Below the pieces are notes generated by a model. It was not told the DNA's origin. It was given only the letters and a program-made list of their open reading frames with translations, and made no database searches. Below are positions 12,901 to 23,987 of a DNA stretch of 64,000 nt, in pieces; positions within the stretch are counted from its first letter, which is position 1; the number at the start of each line of letters is the position of its first letter. Location: positions 248,001-312,000 of the forward strand of contig NOWV01000065.1 in NCBI GenBank assembly GCA_003344405.1, given 5' to 3'. The translations under genes and the position numbers were made by a program. The stretch is from Trichoplax sp. H2 (Eukaryota; Placozoa; Uniplacotomia; Trichoplacea).

Positions 12901-13337
12901 CTCAGCACGCGAGTGAGTGACTGGACGGTACTGGATATTGGTCGATCAGAGGAAGAGTGATTTTGGAGCATGAACAAGTAAGAACATTGGAAAATATCAT
13001 TTTAATAGCAGCAGCTTATTGAAAAATCGCAGTGGATATACATACCATCAAGCAGCTAGGAGAAGTTATTCATTCTATTTCTCAAACTAAATACAGTGTC
13101 TCTCCTTTTATATTTTTTTTCATGCTATTGGTATCTTCTGTAGCTAGCACCAGCTGCCCAACCATGACGTATAACAATGTCGTGCAAGTGTAGTAGTCAT
13201 ATAGTGATTGCAAAATAATCCAGTAGAGTGAAATATCAAAGAATAAAAGAGTGATTAATCATCTCTGACTTACATTCTTGTGCATAAGCTGCAAAACATA
13301 GCAGCGATAGGACCAAGGCAATGTTATAACTAGCCAT
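9970..13337 (-). CDS. CD164: CD164/endolyn-like sialomucin, 2 exons
   Basis: Exon 1 (13274-13337) encodes a signal peptide, [20 protein letters not shown]. Exon 2 (9970-10403) joins in phase after a 2.87 kb intron, giving 165 residues. After a short acidic segment comes a Ser/Thr/Met-rich mucin-like stretch with repeated S-Q-M-M-S-S units. The C-terminus has the CD164 signature FDGGSFIGGIALGVGL (human FDAASFIGGIVLVLGV), one transmembrane helix, and a short basic tail ending YGRL, which fits a YxxL-type lysosomal/endocytic sorting signal (human ends NYHTL). CD164 proteins are adhesion and endosomal-lysosomal sialomucins. The mucin domain lacks the cysteine-rich modules of vertebrate CD164. The long intron is the weak point: the two exons could belong to different genes, although phase and topology agree. 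Confidence 0.65.
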
Positions 13338-14100
13338 TTGAATTTTTTTGTGCACGTAGACCGGAAAACGGAAAGTTGAATTGCTGTTGAAACGCACTCG
13401 GAGAAACCAAAACGATACGATTTGCAATTCGAAACCTAGCCGCACGGTAGAGTGAAATGGGACGATGAGGTAATGAAGTCAAGGTTTTATTTATTTACTC
13501 CACCGTCTACAGTACAGTACTGTACAGTAGGTACTGTACAGCACGTGTACAGTACAGTACATTCGATTGTGGCAAACTTTTCGCTAACTTCACCACTGGT
13601 GTACAGTACAGTACAGTACTGTACACTGTACAGTACAGTATTTAGAGTCAGTATAAGTATAACTCTACTGTACTGTACTGTACAGTATGTCTCTATACTG
13701 TACTTTATACTGAGTACAATACTGTGTTGGGTCAAATTTGAACAAACTCCAGGCTTTTTTGCAGACGAAAGCTTATGAACTCCTTTGTCATGAAGCTAAG
13801 AAATGCCTAGGAAGCTTCATGAAAATGAGATAAGAAATAGTTAGTACGCTCTATGAAACTTTCAATTTCCCCAAAATTGATAAACTTGATAAAGTTTCAC
13901 AGTAAAAAAACCCATTTTTCTCGTATTTTCTGAAGGAGATTTTCGTTTTCGCCAATGCCGGCCATGATTTCTCTCCAGCTTTGCACAGTACAGTACTGTA
14001 CTGTAAACTAGCGCAGTTCGTACTGTACAGATCATGTCCATTGGGTGTGACCTAAGAACTGTACAACTGTACCCGGAAAAGGATGTTTGTCTAATAAGGA
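13338..14100. repeat. GTAC/CAGTACTG-rich low-complexity tract
   Basis: Between about 13508 and 13690 the sequence is dominated by overlapping, self-complementary words of the type acagtactgtacag. A further cluster lies at 13985-14005. Frames stay open on both strands because of the repeat, and no gene is implied. The same words recur at 18727-18742, 25365-25374 and 45001-45018. Confidence 0.85.
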
Positions 14101-14135
14101 CTTGAAATTAGAATTTCATACTGTAATTTCAAACT

Positions 14136-14180
14136 GTGGGAAGGATTTTACCCTCAGGGTGTCTTATAAATCCTTCCCAC
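14136..14180. repeat. 13-bp perfect hairpin inside the repeat block
   Basis: The left arm gtgggaaggattt (14136-14148) and right arm aaatccttcccac (14168-14180) are perfectly complementary around a 19-base loop. The loop itself contains ACCC-TCA-GGGT. A second intact copy lies at 15084-15128. Confidence 0.9.
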
Positions 14181-15031
14181 TGTCTAAAATTAGATGAAAA
14201 GGACTAGACGATAGGGGTGACAACTTTATTAAAACGGGCATCAAACTTTGAGTAGTCCCTGTTTCCATCTGTAACTATTCTTGAATAGCATCTAAAGCAT
14301 TCGAGTCATATCCTATATTGTAAGTACAGCAGCTTGAAGCCTTCCATATTGAGTCATGAGTACTGCAAAGCTCAAAAAAGAAATCACTCATTCAATTATT
14401 TTTAGCTTCACTTTCACAACGTGAGATAGTACACTCGCTAGTGCTAGACTAATACGGTACTTGTGCTGCTGTAATAAAATTTTAATGGATAGTAAAATCA
14501 ATCATTCAAATATTATTTTTAGCTTCACTTTCACAACGTGAGATAGTACCTTCGCTAGTGCTAGACTAATACGGTAACTTGTGCTGCTGTAATAAAATTT
14601 TAATGGATAGTAAAATCATTCATTAAAATATTATTTTTAGCTTCACTTTCACAACGTGAGATAGTACACTCGCTAGTGCTAGACTAATACGGTAACTTGT
14701 ACTGCTGTAATAAAATTTTAATGGATAGTAAAAAAATAACTTTAAAAATGAACGACAGTGAATACTGTATGCTCATAGCTTGCTTCCCGTTACAAACTTA
14801 AATCAATCCTTTTTAGTTGGTTTATACCACTGAATCACTATTCTATTCTCCATAAAATGCATTTCTCATAGCTTGCTTTCCATTACAAACTTAAATCAAT
14901 CGTTTCTAGTTGGTTTATACCACTGAATCACTATTCTACTCTCCATAAAAGGCATTTGTTATAGCTTGCTTTCCAGTACAAACATAAATCAATCCTTTTT
15001 AGTTGGTTTATACCACTGAATCACTATTCTA

Positions 15032-15051
15032 NNNNNNNNNNNNNNNNNNNN
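15032..15051. other. Assembly gap (20 N)
   Basis: A run of exactly 20 N, most likely an arbitrary gap length, between two copies of the same repeat block. Confidence 0.98.
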
Positions 15052-15895
15052 GAAATTAGAATTTCATACTGTAATTTCAAACTGTGGGAAGGATTTTACC
15101 CTCAGGGTGTCTTATAAATCCTTCCCACTGTCTAAAATTAGATGAAAAGGACTAGAGGATAGGGATGACAACTTTATTAAAACGGGCATCAGACTTTGAG
15201 TAGTCCCTGTTTTCATCTGTAACTATTCTTGAATAGCATCTAAAGCATTCGAGTCATATCCTATATTGTAAGTACAGCAGCTTGAAGCCTTCCATATTGA
15301 GTCATGAGTACTACAAAGCTCAAAAAAGAAATCACTCATTCAAATATTATTTTTAGCTTCACTTTCACAACGTGAGATAGTACACTCGCTAGTGCTAGAC
15401 TAATACGGTAACTTGTGCTGCTGTAATAAATTTTCATGGATAGTAAAATCATTCATTAAAATATTATTTTTAGCTTCACTTTCACAACGTGAGATAGTAC
15501 ATTCGCTAGTGCTAGACTAATACGGTAACTTGTGCTGCTGTAAAAAAATTTTAATGGATAGTAAAAAAATAACTTTAAAAATGAACGACAGTGAATACTG
15601 TATGCTCATAGCTTGCTTTCCATTACAAACTTAAATCAATCCTTTCTAGTTGGTTTATACCACTGAATCACTATTCTACTCTCCATAAAATGCATTTCTT
15701 ATAGCTTGCTTTCCATTACAAACTTAAATCAATCCTTTTTAGTTGGTTTATACCACTGAATCACTATTCTATTCTCCATAAAATGCATTTGTTATAGCTT
15801 GCTTTCCAGTATAAACATAAATCAATCCTTTTTAGTTAGTTTATACCACTGAATCACTATTCTATTCTCCATAAAATGCATTTCTTCAAAATGTA

Positions 15896-17680
15896 TCCTA
15901 GGGGAAATTAGGGATACTGTCTTATTTAGCGATGACATTAAGTAAAAAGCTAGAGACCCATGTTATGATTGGACGTATCCTATGGGTTATGTACTAATAT
16001 TACTAGCACATTTCAATTCTATTATTAAGTGATATTAAATTATCAGAAATCTCATTTGCACTACATGCTTGGCCGATTTAGCTAATAGGAAATAAATAAA
16101 ACATCACAACTTACACATGGCATAAAAAATATGAGTATTGACTAGGTGAATCGATAATTAACATGTACGTATACATATACTGGCACATATACGCGTATTT
16201 ATCAATTAATTAATATAGAATGAGCCCGTGAACATACAGTTTACAGTATTATTGACAATAATTAAATTACTGTAGAGTTGCAGTGAGATGCTACAGGTCG
16301 ATGGTACTGCGAAGAATTGGAAAGTCTTGAACGTATACTGCCACTATTTCTGCTCGTTTAAAAGGGGAAGACAAGTTGTTAAATCAAGAAAGAAGCATTA
16401 TTTAGAAGCAACTGGTAAATACGCGCAGGTTATTATTATGAGTTCAGGAGGAATCATTAATTCTGTGCTAAATTACTACACCGTAGCTTAAGTTTTCATG
16501 CAATTTTATTAAGCTCGTAGCTTTAGCATTTCTCCTATCGTACAACGTCATGCTGTATAGTAATATTATTTTGATCTGTATTATGCATAAGAAAAAAGAA
16601 ATTAATAATATTATTTAAGTAACACGTAAACTTTGGCTGATCATTTGATAGCTAACAGAAAGTTAGCGTAATCTACAGTTTAATTAGTTTTTGCCTAACA
16701 ACAGATGGTGGATGATAAAATTATTTGTATAACTTAAGATTCCTTGAATTATTTATTTTATTATAATATTAATTAATGTCCAATGTATCCTTACGACAGC
16801 GTAATGAACAGAGTATACAAGAATTCCTGGCAAAACTGACTGGGTCTAAACTAAAAGTGTATTGGTATGTTACATCCAGTACATTATATGAATGTGTAAA
16901 CGAACATGGAGATGATCTTATTGCTGGTAGAATACTAAGGGGTAAAATAATGGTTCAAAATGAAAGCGCAAAGGTATCGCAATACTCATCCGACTAAAAT
17001 TAGTTCAGTACATTATTACACTATTTTTGTTTACATAATGATATGGCAAGCCTCTAGTAAAAATTCTACAACGGTTGTATAAATAATATAATAATTAAAT
17101 CCACAATTATAATAAATATACTCGTAATATCTGACGCAATCATCAACAGTTAAGAAACCACATATACGGCATATTACTAAAATGGACATATGTTTATTTG
17201 TCTGAGCTCCAATGCAAATTCAAGGTCATGCAAGCACCATCAGTGTAGCGAAGTAATGGAAGGTTGAAATATACTACAGTTGCGATTACAGATACAGTAT
17301 ATAATTATCAGATATGGCAGCACAATCGTAGCAGAGTTTATTGAAGTAATTTCACTAGCGTTAAGAATAGGTCAAATTACAACCCTAACCTACCACAACC
17401 ACGAACTTAGCTTTCAATTCCTACACTAATAATTTTATAGGTGAATTAATAATATACATATATCGCTAGGCTGCTAAACTCTACCTGTAAAATTTACAGT
17501 AGTAGCCCATGTATCCCTACAGTGACTGGTATTGCATAAAAAGCTCACTCGATAAGCTGATACAAGGCAAATCATAATATATAACACCAATTTTATACGA
17601 AAGCTAGAAGAGCCATAAGCACTCGTATTACTGCGCAATGATCATTGAGCTCAACAAGAGATTCATGCTTTGCAAAGAAA
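15896..17680. other. Intergenic, mostly featureless
   Basis: Apart from the short ORF at 16776-16997 I see only a 67-codon frame at 16288-16491 (+). It starts with ATG, is basic in its middle, and has no recognisable family. Confidence 0.45.
16776..16997 (+). CDS. Short ORF, possibly a Gemin7-like Sm-fold protein
   Basis: A 73-codon ATG-initiated frame stands alone in AT-rich sequence. The product opens with a charged helix (RQRNEQSIQEFLAKLTG) followed by an alternating, strand-like segment (SKLKVYWYVTSSTLYECV), and ends in SSD. A helix followed by five strands is the Sm-fold layout. The pattern loosely recalls Gemin7, which has a conserved helix and then a strand run ending in a CSD motif. 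The similarity is weak and was judged by eye. Neither an upstream exon nor a promoter was seen. It may equally be a chance frame. Confidence 0.28.
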   Translation: MSNVSLRQRNEQSIQEFLAKLTGSKLKVYWYVTSSTLYECVNEHGDDLIAGRILRGKIMVQNESAKVSQYSSD

Positions 17681-18615
17681 TCAATTTCCATTGAGATGTT
17701 TTTGCCATCCAGCAATGACTTCATCTTCAAGGTAAACTGTTTTCTTAAATGCCTCGGTTTCAAATCCAGCCTTTAAGTATTCAAGCAACTTTGCAAAATC
17801 TTTTGGTATATCGAAATGCTTAAAATGCTTACCAGCAACTCTGACATGATACAATTTGGGGAGCAAAGAACAGTCAGGATGGGTTAAACTATCACCAGAG
17901 ATGAACCGATTCGATCGCGAGCTTAAAAACTCATTAAAGTTTCTTAGTTCATCCAGCAGTTTCTGCCTTAAACTACCATCCAAAGCTGAATCTTTATTCT
18001 TCATCAATGCAGCAAATTTACCAAATATGGCAGCTCCAGCAGATTTACAATTTTCATCGTTCGTTTCCAGAGCTTTCGTAGGTTGGTATTTTTCATCCAA
18101 ATAACATGATATATCATTAGAATCAGTTAAAATGACATCGCCATCCTGCATCACAGGAACGGTATTACTTCCAAGTTTCGTAAAGGATTCAGGCTTGTGA
18201 GCTACATTAATAAATACTAACTCAGGTTCAATATTTTTCAATGCTGCAACCATTCGAACACGATGACAGAATGGGCAATCGCCAAGTAATGTATGTTGAC
18301 CGGCCTTAATAACATGGATAACATACAACAACGAGCAATATTAATATTACAAGAACCTCCATTATAATGATTAAATTAGCCTTCTAAATTCAGTCTTGCA
18401 GTGATGATGACACAGCGAAAAATTCTGACTTAAGTTAATCGCCATAAACAAGATCTACAACTTATCTAATCTCATTTCCGATTCAAATTGATGACTACTG
18501 TATGTTTCATGTTCATCATGACGTATTGAAGTCATATGACTTCATTATTTCACTAGTCTCCCAGTCAATTTCTAAAAATATTTAAACCTACCTTGATGTA
18601 CAGCGTCAATGCCAT
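17681..18615 (-). CDS. CLIC: Chloride intracellular channel (CLIC)-type GST-fold protein, 2 exons
   Basis: Exon 1 (18592-18615) supplies MALTLYIK. Exon 2 (17681-18304) continues AGQHTLLGDCPFCHR in phase, for 215 residues. Methionine codons inside the intron should not be taken as the start. The N-terminal thioredoxin-like half carries CPFC at residues 18-21, in the position of the CLIC/omega-GST active cysteine. TVPVMQDG, with its conserved cis-proline, follows. The helical C-terminal half has DCSLLPKLYHVRVAGKHF and a following FDIPKDFAKLLEYL, close to CLIC1 DCNLLPKLHIVQV and FTIPEAFRGVHRYL. CLIC proteins are soluble glutaredoxin-like oxidoreductases that can insert into membranes. A two-cysteine CxxC motif is glutaredoxin-like, whereas vertebrate CLICs usually have CPFS. 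No insertion loop of the vertebrate type is present. Confidence 0.85.
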
Positions 18616-20835
18616 ACTATTCCAATATGATCAAGTAAACTAGCCGCAAACGGAAGTTTTCTCTTCGTCAAATTTGATCCAGCACAGTCCTTCTGCGTTA
18701 GAGCTGTGCGCATTTATTGAAACCCTAGTACAGTACAGTACACTTTTAATTCCCTGGTATCTCCTGGTACGGTACAATCCAGAGCGTAATTGTACTGTGC
18801 TGTACATACTGTAGTCTTCTGTACGACTTTGTGGGTGTGGACTCTTTCTTCAGCCGAATCGCAAGGGACTGTGTCAGCAACTACTACCTACTCCTCGACC
18901 CATATCCACTTACCACCAAGTTACTTTCTTTCCCCCCACTTACAGCACTTGTAATTAAAATTCAATGTTTTCAAAATTGTGAAAAGAAACAATTATGTCC
19001 TCAATTAAAATATTGTTTACAATTGGGAAAATCGGCTGTGTATTGACTGGGATAGGGCGTGAAACTGTGACTTAGCAATGAGTGAATATGGGTTAAGTAG
19101 TCCCTGACTGTGCGTGGAAACATCATGAGTTATGATGCTACTCTTACAAGATAAATAAACGTTATTTACTACAATTTGTAGCTTGACTGTAAATGGTTAG
19201 TTTGATGCCAAGCAATTTAGCGATATTTTTCACTGTATAGTAAGATGCATAAAAGGTATTCTACCGTTCTGATCGACTTGAGTCAGATTCATGATTACAG
19301 TATATGACTGCTAAGATAAATAAATTTACTGGATGACATTATAATCACAATTATACTTTTTTCTAGGCGAACGTGTAGAAACAAACAGATTGCAAAGTCA
19401 CAACAACAACTCTCAACAGAATCTAATAAATCAAATAGTAACTGCTCTCAAGTTCGACGATTAGGGTACAGCCAAGTCAGCCTTTATGAACGCGTAGTGC
19501 CAGTAAGGAAAAGGCATAAACCAAACATAGTACCCTCATTATAGGATAGCATACTAAAGTAAAGTTATGAGTATGACTAATTATGTGTTTAGCTAATGTT
19601 AATCAGCAATACAGTGTTTCTATAGTGTACGGTACTTAAATACGATTGGCTCTAGTCTCGTTCTTTTAATGATGTACATCATATTTCGTAATAAAGTCGT
19701 GCTACGTATGGAACTTTGTTATGGTCCTAATATCTGTGGATATAAAATATGCAAAAAGTATAATAAATAAAGTCTCCAAACAGAGTAAACAATAATAATA
19801 ACAGATAGCTTATAGATAATACGTAGGCAAGTATATGATATGAATACGGCATCTTCAATATCTTGCTTCTTTGATGATGTTGGGTGTTTCGCATATTATA
19901 CTTATTAAATGACGCTTCATAGACAAGTTTCCGGTGTACTACTTGCATGTGCACAACCTTGTCCTATACACGATCGACTCACTATCTCAGTGGATTATAA
20001 AGTATAACGGGTTGTGTGAACATGCATTTGAATTACCTTTATATTAAACGATAAATTAATCAAAGAATTATGATCAAGAACAATATTTGTTGTTAGTGTA
20101 CAACGTAGTTGTATTTTAATAGCATCACAAGCAGAATGCAGCATTTTGTTTGCACACCATACATGCAAATGCTAGTGTTTACTTGGCTTTATTTTAAATA
20201 GATTAGAATACAGTTTTGCATCGGTAACGTAATAATAATACACTGTATTTACAGTACATGATGCATTTTACTTTTTCAGTAATTGAATACAGCAACTTTC
20301 ACTGTGTGATAATATTATTGCATATTTTACGAAGTTATTTAAATTTGGCTTAACTTAGCTAATTTGTGGCATGGGATAAACCATGCCATCATAAAAGCGG
20401 TACAGTCGTATTTGTGATATTTTGAGAAAATAAACGTAACGGTAGAAGTATATACTATTTAAGCCATATTTCGTTGCTCTATAAATTACAGAATGGAGTT
20501 CAATAAATTCATTACTAGAGTTACGTTAAAAATATTATGATAGCTACAATATCTGCGGCAGGTGAACTATACCTTAAAGTAGCCTAACATTACTATAATT
20601 AATTAATCAAATCTCATTTTGGCAATGATCGTATTTTTATTCTCCGCGACACTAGATTATTATATTGAATCACGCCATTAGCTAGAGCTAGATTGTATCA
20701 CTAATAATGTCTGTGAGTAAAATTTTGTAGGAGTATTATTGTAAAAAATTTAAAGTTTGCTACAGGCGAAAAGGTGGTAGTAAAAAGCGCTAACTTGTTG
20801 AATTTTTGGAAATGATACATATTTCAGAAAATCTT
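18616..20835. other. Intergenic, one possible orphan exon
   Basis: AT-rich sequence with a small GTACAGTA cluster at 18727-18742. The only coding-like signal is the plus-strand segment at 19367-19544, listed separately. Confidence 0.5.
19367..19544 (+). other. Possible orphan 3' coding exon
   Basis: After a pyrimidine-rich acceptor (tttttctag at about 19358-19366), one frame stays open for 58 codons to a TAG. The predicted peptide is rich in Gln, Ser, Asn and Arg and ends with a basic stretch (LYERVVPVRKRHKP) followed by NIVPSL. The GC level is higher than the surroundings. No upstream exons with compatible phase were found in 18616-19300, so the parent gene is unknown and the call is speculative. 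Confidence 0.28.
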
Positions 20836-23222
20836 TTAATCAGCTTTATATATGCCACTATCGGCAATTCTACAGAATACCGTAGGCCGTTCATTATAGG
20901 TTTTCTGAGCTTCCAAAGTCATCAGAGTCGTGTTTCCTTCGACTAGTCGTCTATAATTATAAATACCAATATTACGCTCTATTACCATGCTAATGAGAAA
21001 ATATAAGTAATATCAATAATAAGGTTTCAAAACCGTTTGGGATTACTTACCCGAATGCAACGAATTTAGTATCCATCCACTTAGCTGGACTAAGTGTAAT
21101 GTAGAATTGAGAACCATTCGTGTGTCTTCCTTTATTTGCCATTCCTAGAATGCCACGTCTATCATGATGAACTGAGAAATTTTCGTCTAAAAGGCGCAAC
21201 AAGTAACGTATGTTAACTTTTTACCTAGTAAATTTCTAAAGCTTACCCTAGCCAATAGCATACCTTCAAAAACAGGTCCATAAATTGATTCAGTATTAGC
21301 CCCGCTACCATCAATTACGTCTTCCCAATAATATCAGCATGATTAGTGATCAAGAGTTATTGCAATTGTATAAAGACAAGCTATTCATAAAAAATTGTTA
21401 AATATGACAGATTCCGAAGTAATCTAATAGAGAATTAATACCTCCGGCTTGTACCCATCCACCTTTAAGAATTCGGTGAAATAATGTGTTTTTGTAGGTG
21501 AGAGCAGAGCCATCTTCACGCTGATGAGTCGATGAACACAATTCACGGAAATTTTGACATGTTTTCGGGCAGATATCAGTATAAAGCTATCATATAAACA
21601 TGCATATGTCTCATCAAGCCCAATGATTTAGGAAGTAGTGGATTTTGCGTGAGTTTAATGAAAGCTAACCTAACGGGTATATGAATTACTTAGCCGAATA
21701 CCTCAAAAACTAATTTTCCGGCCGATTCATCGTTTATAGTGACATCCATGTAGACAAAATCATGCTGTAAAAATCGATAATTTGTTTAACGCTTTCATCA
21801 TATTTATATATGTATATAGCGATCTATCTCAAAATTTTACTTTTGCATTTTCAAATCTATCTTTATAAGCTTCACATGCCATTGCTTCATACAGAGGAAG
21901 AGGTCTACAAGAAGAGAGTTATACGTAAATTCTTACTTTATAGGTACCTTTCGCAATTGTATTAAGCATTTAGTAGCACAATAAATGTTAAAAAATTATT
22001 ATTCTACCTATAGTCTTCATAATCGAAATTTTTAGTTGCCCATGCAACAAAGACACCCGTTGATCCCAAAACTTCTCCATTAACGAAAACTACAGTATCA
22101 TCATTGAAACCCCAAAATTCTTCTTTGATTTCCTAGATATATTACAGAACATTTAAATTTAAAAAGGCTCGAAAGCACTCACATAACAAAAATTACATTA
22201 AAGATGGAAGTCATAATAGCCAGTGTATCAAATTAGTTAATTTTTTGGAAAATCATAATTACTGAAATGAAAAATGTCATGGACTTCGACGCTTCCTTAA
22301 AAATAGTTACATTTCAACCTTGAGCATTTTTTATAATACGAGTACTTCAGCAATATACATTTGATGTAAACCATTATAGCATTTTCAGTTTCATATTGCT
22401 CAACTGGAATTAATGAGTACTTATAGAGCATTACTACAATTAACTTGTTAAAAGTCACAAGTCATAATGTCCTAGGGATAAGATTCATACCTTTTTCTTT
22501 GTAGTTATAAATTCATGCCAATCGCATTCAAGTAAGCCATTTATTTCTAAATTCTCGAATTTTATTGGGTCGTTTTGCTGCAACGTCTGGCAATCATTTA
22601 TTAATCGTAAATTATTAAGATTAGTCTAGTCAAAACTACTTTTAACGCAGTCAAAGTTTATTTTAAGCTAGCCAGTCACCTAATCATCAAAATTTTGCAT
22701 ACTACAGACGTTACTAAGAATAATGTACGTCAAATATATGGAGTTAACGATCTAATAATATAAATTAATATAGTATTAAAAGATGTAAATTACTATTTCA
22801 CACTGTAAATTATACGACGCAATAGCATACATAGTTCACGCAAATATCCCAGTTGGTGATCCATGTAAATTGATAATTATATAACGAATTCTAACATCTA
22901 TAATCTAATCAAGAATCTACTTTGCTCTCTATTTTCCTAAGTCATGTATTGTATAACTTATTCGCCATAGTCAATAACCAAAATGCTGTAGATGATGCGT
23001 CTGTTACTGGACTCGGCATTTTCATTGAAAGACAGTTGCGTGAACAAATTAAATGATGACAAAATATCACATCATGACATATGCACGATTATAAGAGACA
23101 TTCATTATAGTCTACTATTATGTTGTTACCTCGGCAGCTGTTTTTGCTACGTGAAAGTTATAAGATTTAAGTAATCCGAAGATTGTTATTTGCAACTTCT
23201 TGCCATCTTCCTGCCCCGCCAT
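20836..23222 (-). CDS. PPIL6: Cyclophilin-like PPIL6, 9 exons
   Basis: The nine exons are 23130-23222, 22491-22577, 22008-22132, 21841-21904, 21702-21764, 21442-21586, 21264-21320, 21051-21186 and 20836-20950. They join without a phase break into 294 residues (human 311). The N-terminal region before the cyclophilin domain aligns with human PPIL6: LQITIFGLLKSYNFHVAKTA against human VKVVGLFSCPNFQIAKSA. The cyclophilin domain starts near residue 143 (HDFVYMDVTINDESAGKLVF). It contains YKNTLFHRILKGGWVQAGG and RGILGMANKGRHTNGSQF, and ends CRIADSG. The catalytic Arg of HRI and the GSQF segment are kept. PPIL6 is a divergent cyclophilin found in ciliated cells of vertebrates; its activity is unclear. 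The start ATG lies 261 bp from the divergent H3 start. Confidence 0.94.
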
Positions 23223-23894
<672 letters not shown>

Positions 23895-23949
23895 ATTACT
23901 ACTCGACAAAATGAGTTTATAGTTTAATTAACATTACTATTAACACAAC

Positions 23950-23965
23950 GGCTTTTTTAAAAGCC
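23950..23965 (+). terminator. Histone mRNA 3' stem-loop
   Basis: GGCTTT-TTTA-AAAGCC forms the canonical 6-bp stem with a 4-base loop, 56 bases after the H3 stop. It is followed by ACAAACC, close to the usual ACCA cleavage region. It binds SLBP and directs 3'-end formation. Confidence 0.95.
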
Positions 23966-23970
23966 ACAAA

Positions 23971-23987
23971 CCAAAGAAAAAGGAAAA
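23971..23987 (+). promoter_or_regulatory. Histone downstream element (U7 target)
   Basis: A purine-rich run, CAAAGAAAAAGGAAAA, begins a few bases after the stem-loop. This is the expected position and composition of the element that base-pairs with the 5' end of U7 snRNA. Confidence 0.85.

Larger units (their letters stand above)
14104..15895. repeat. Two near-identical tandem-repeat blocks flanking a 20-N gap
   Basis: The block starting gaaattagaatttcatactg at 14104 recurs at 15052, directly after the gap, with only scattered differences. Each block has the same order: a hairpin segment, then copies of a roughly 118-bp unit (about 14404, 14521 and 14639; two copies in the second block), then copies of a roughly 93-bp unit beginning catagcttgctt. 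The second block is slightly shorter. It is either a true tandem duplication of about 0.95 kb or an assembly artefact at the gap. Confidence 0.9.

Noticed and set aside
18305-18331. Start of the CLIC gene at an in-frame ATG at 18331
   Set aside because: Those codons lie in the intron. The exon at 18592-18615 supplies the family-like N-terminus MALTLYIK and joins in phase.
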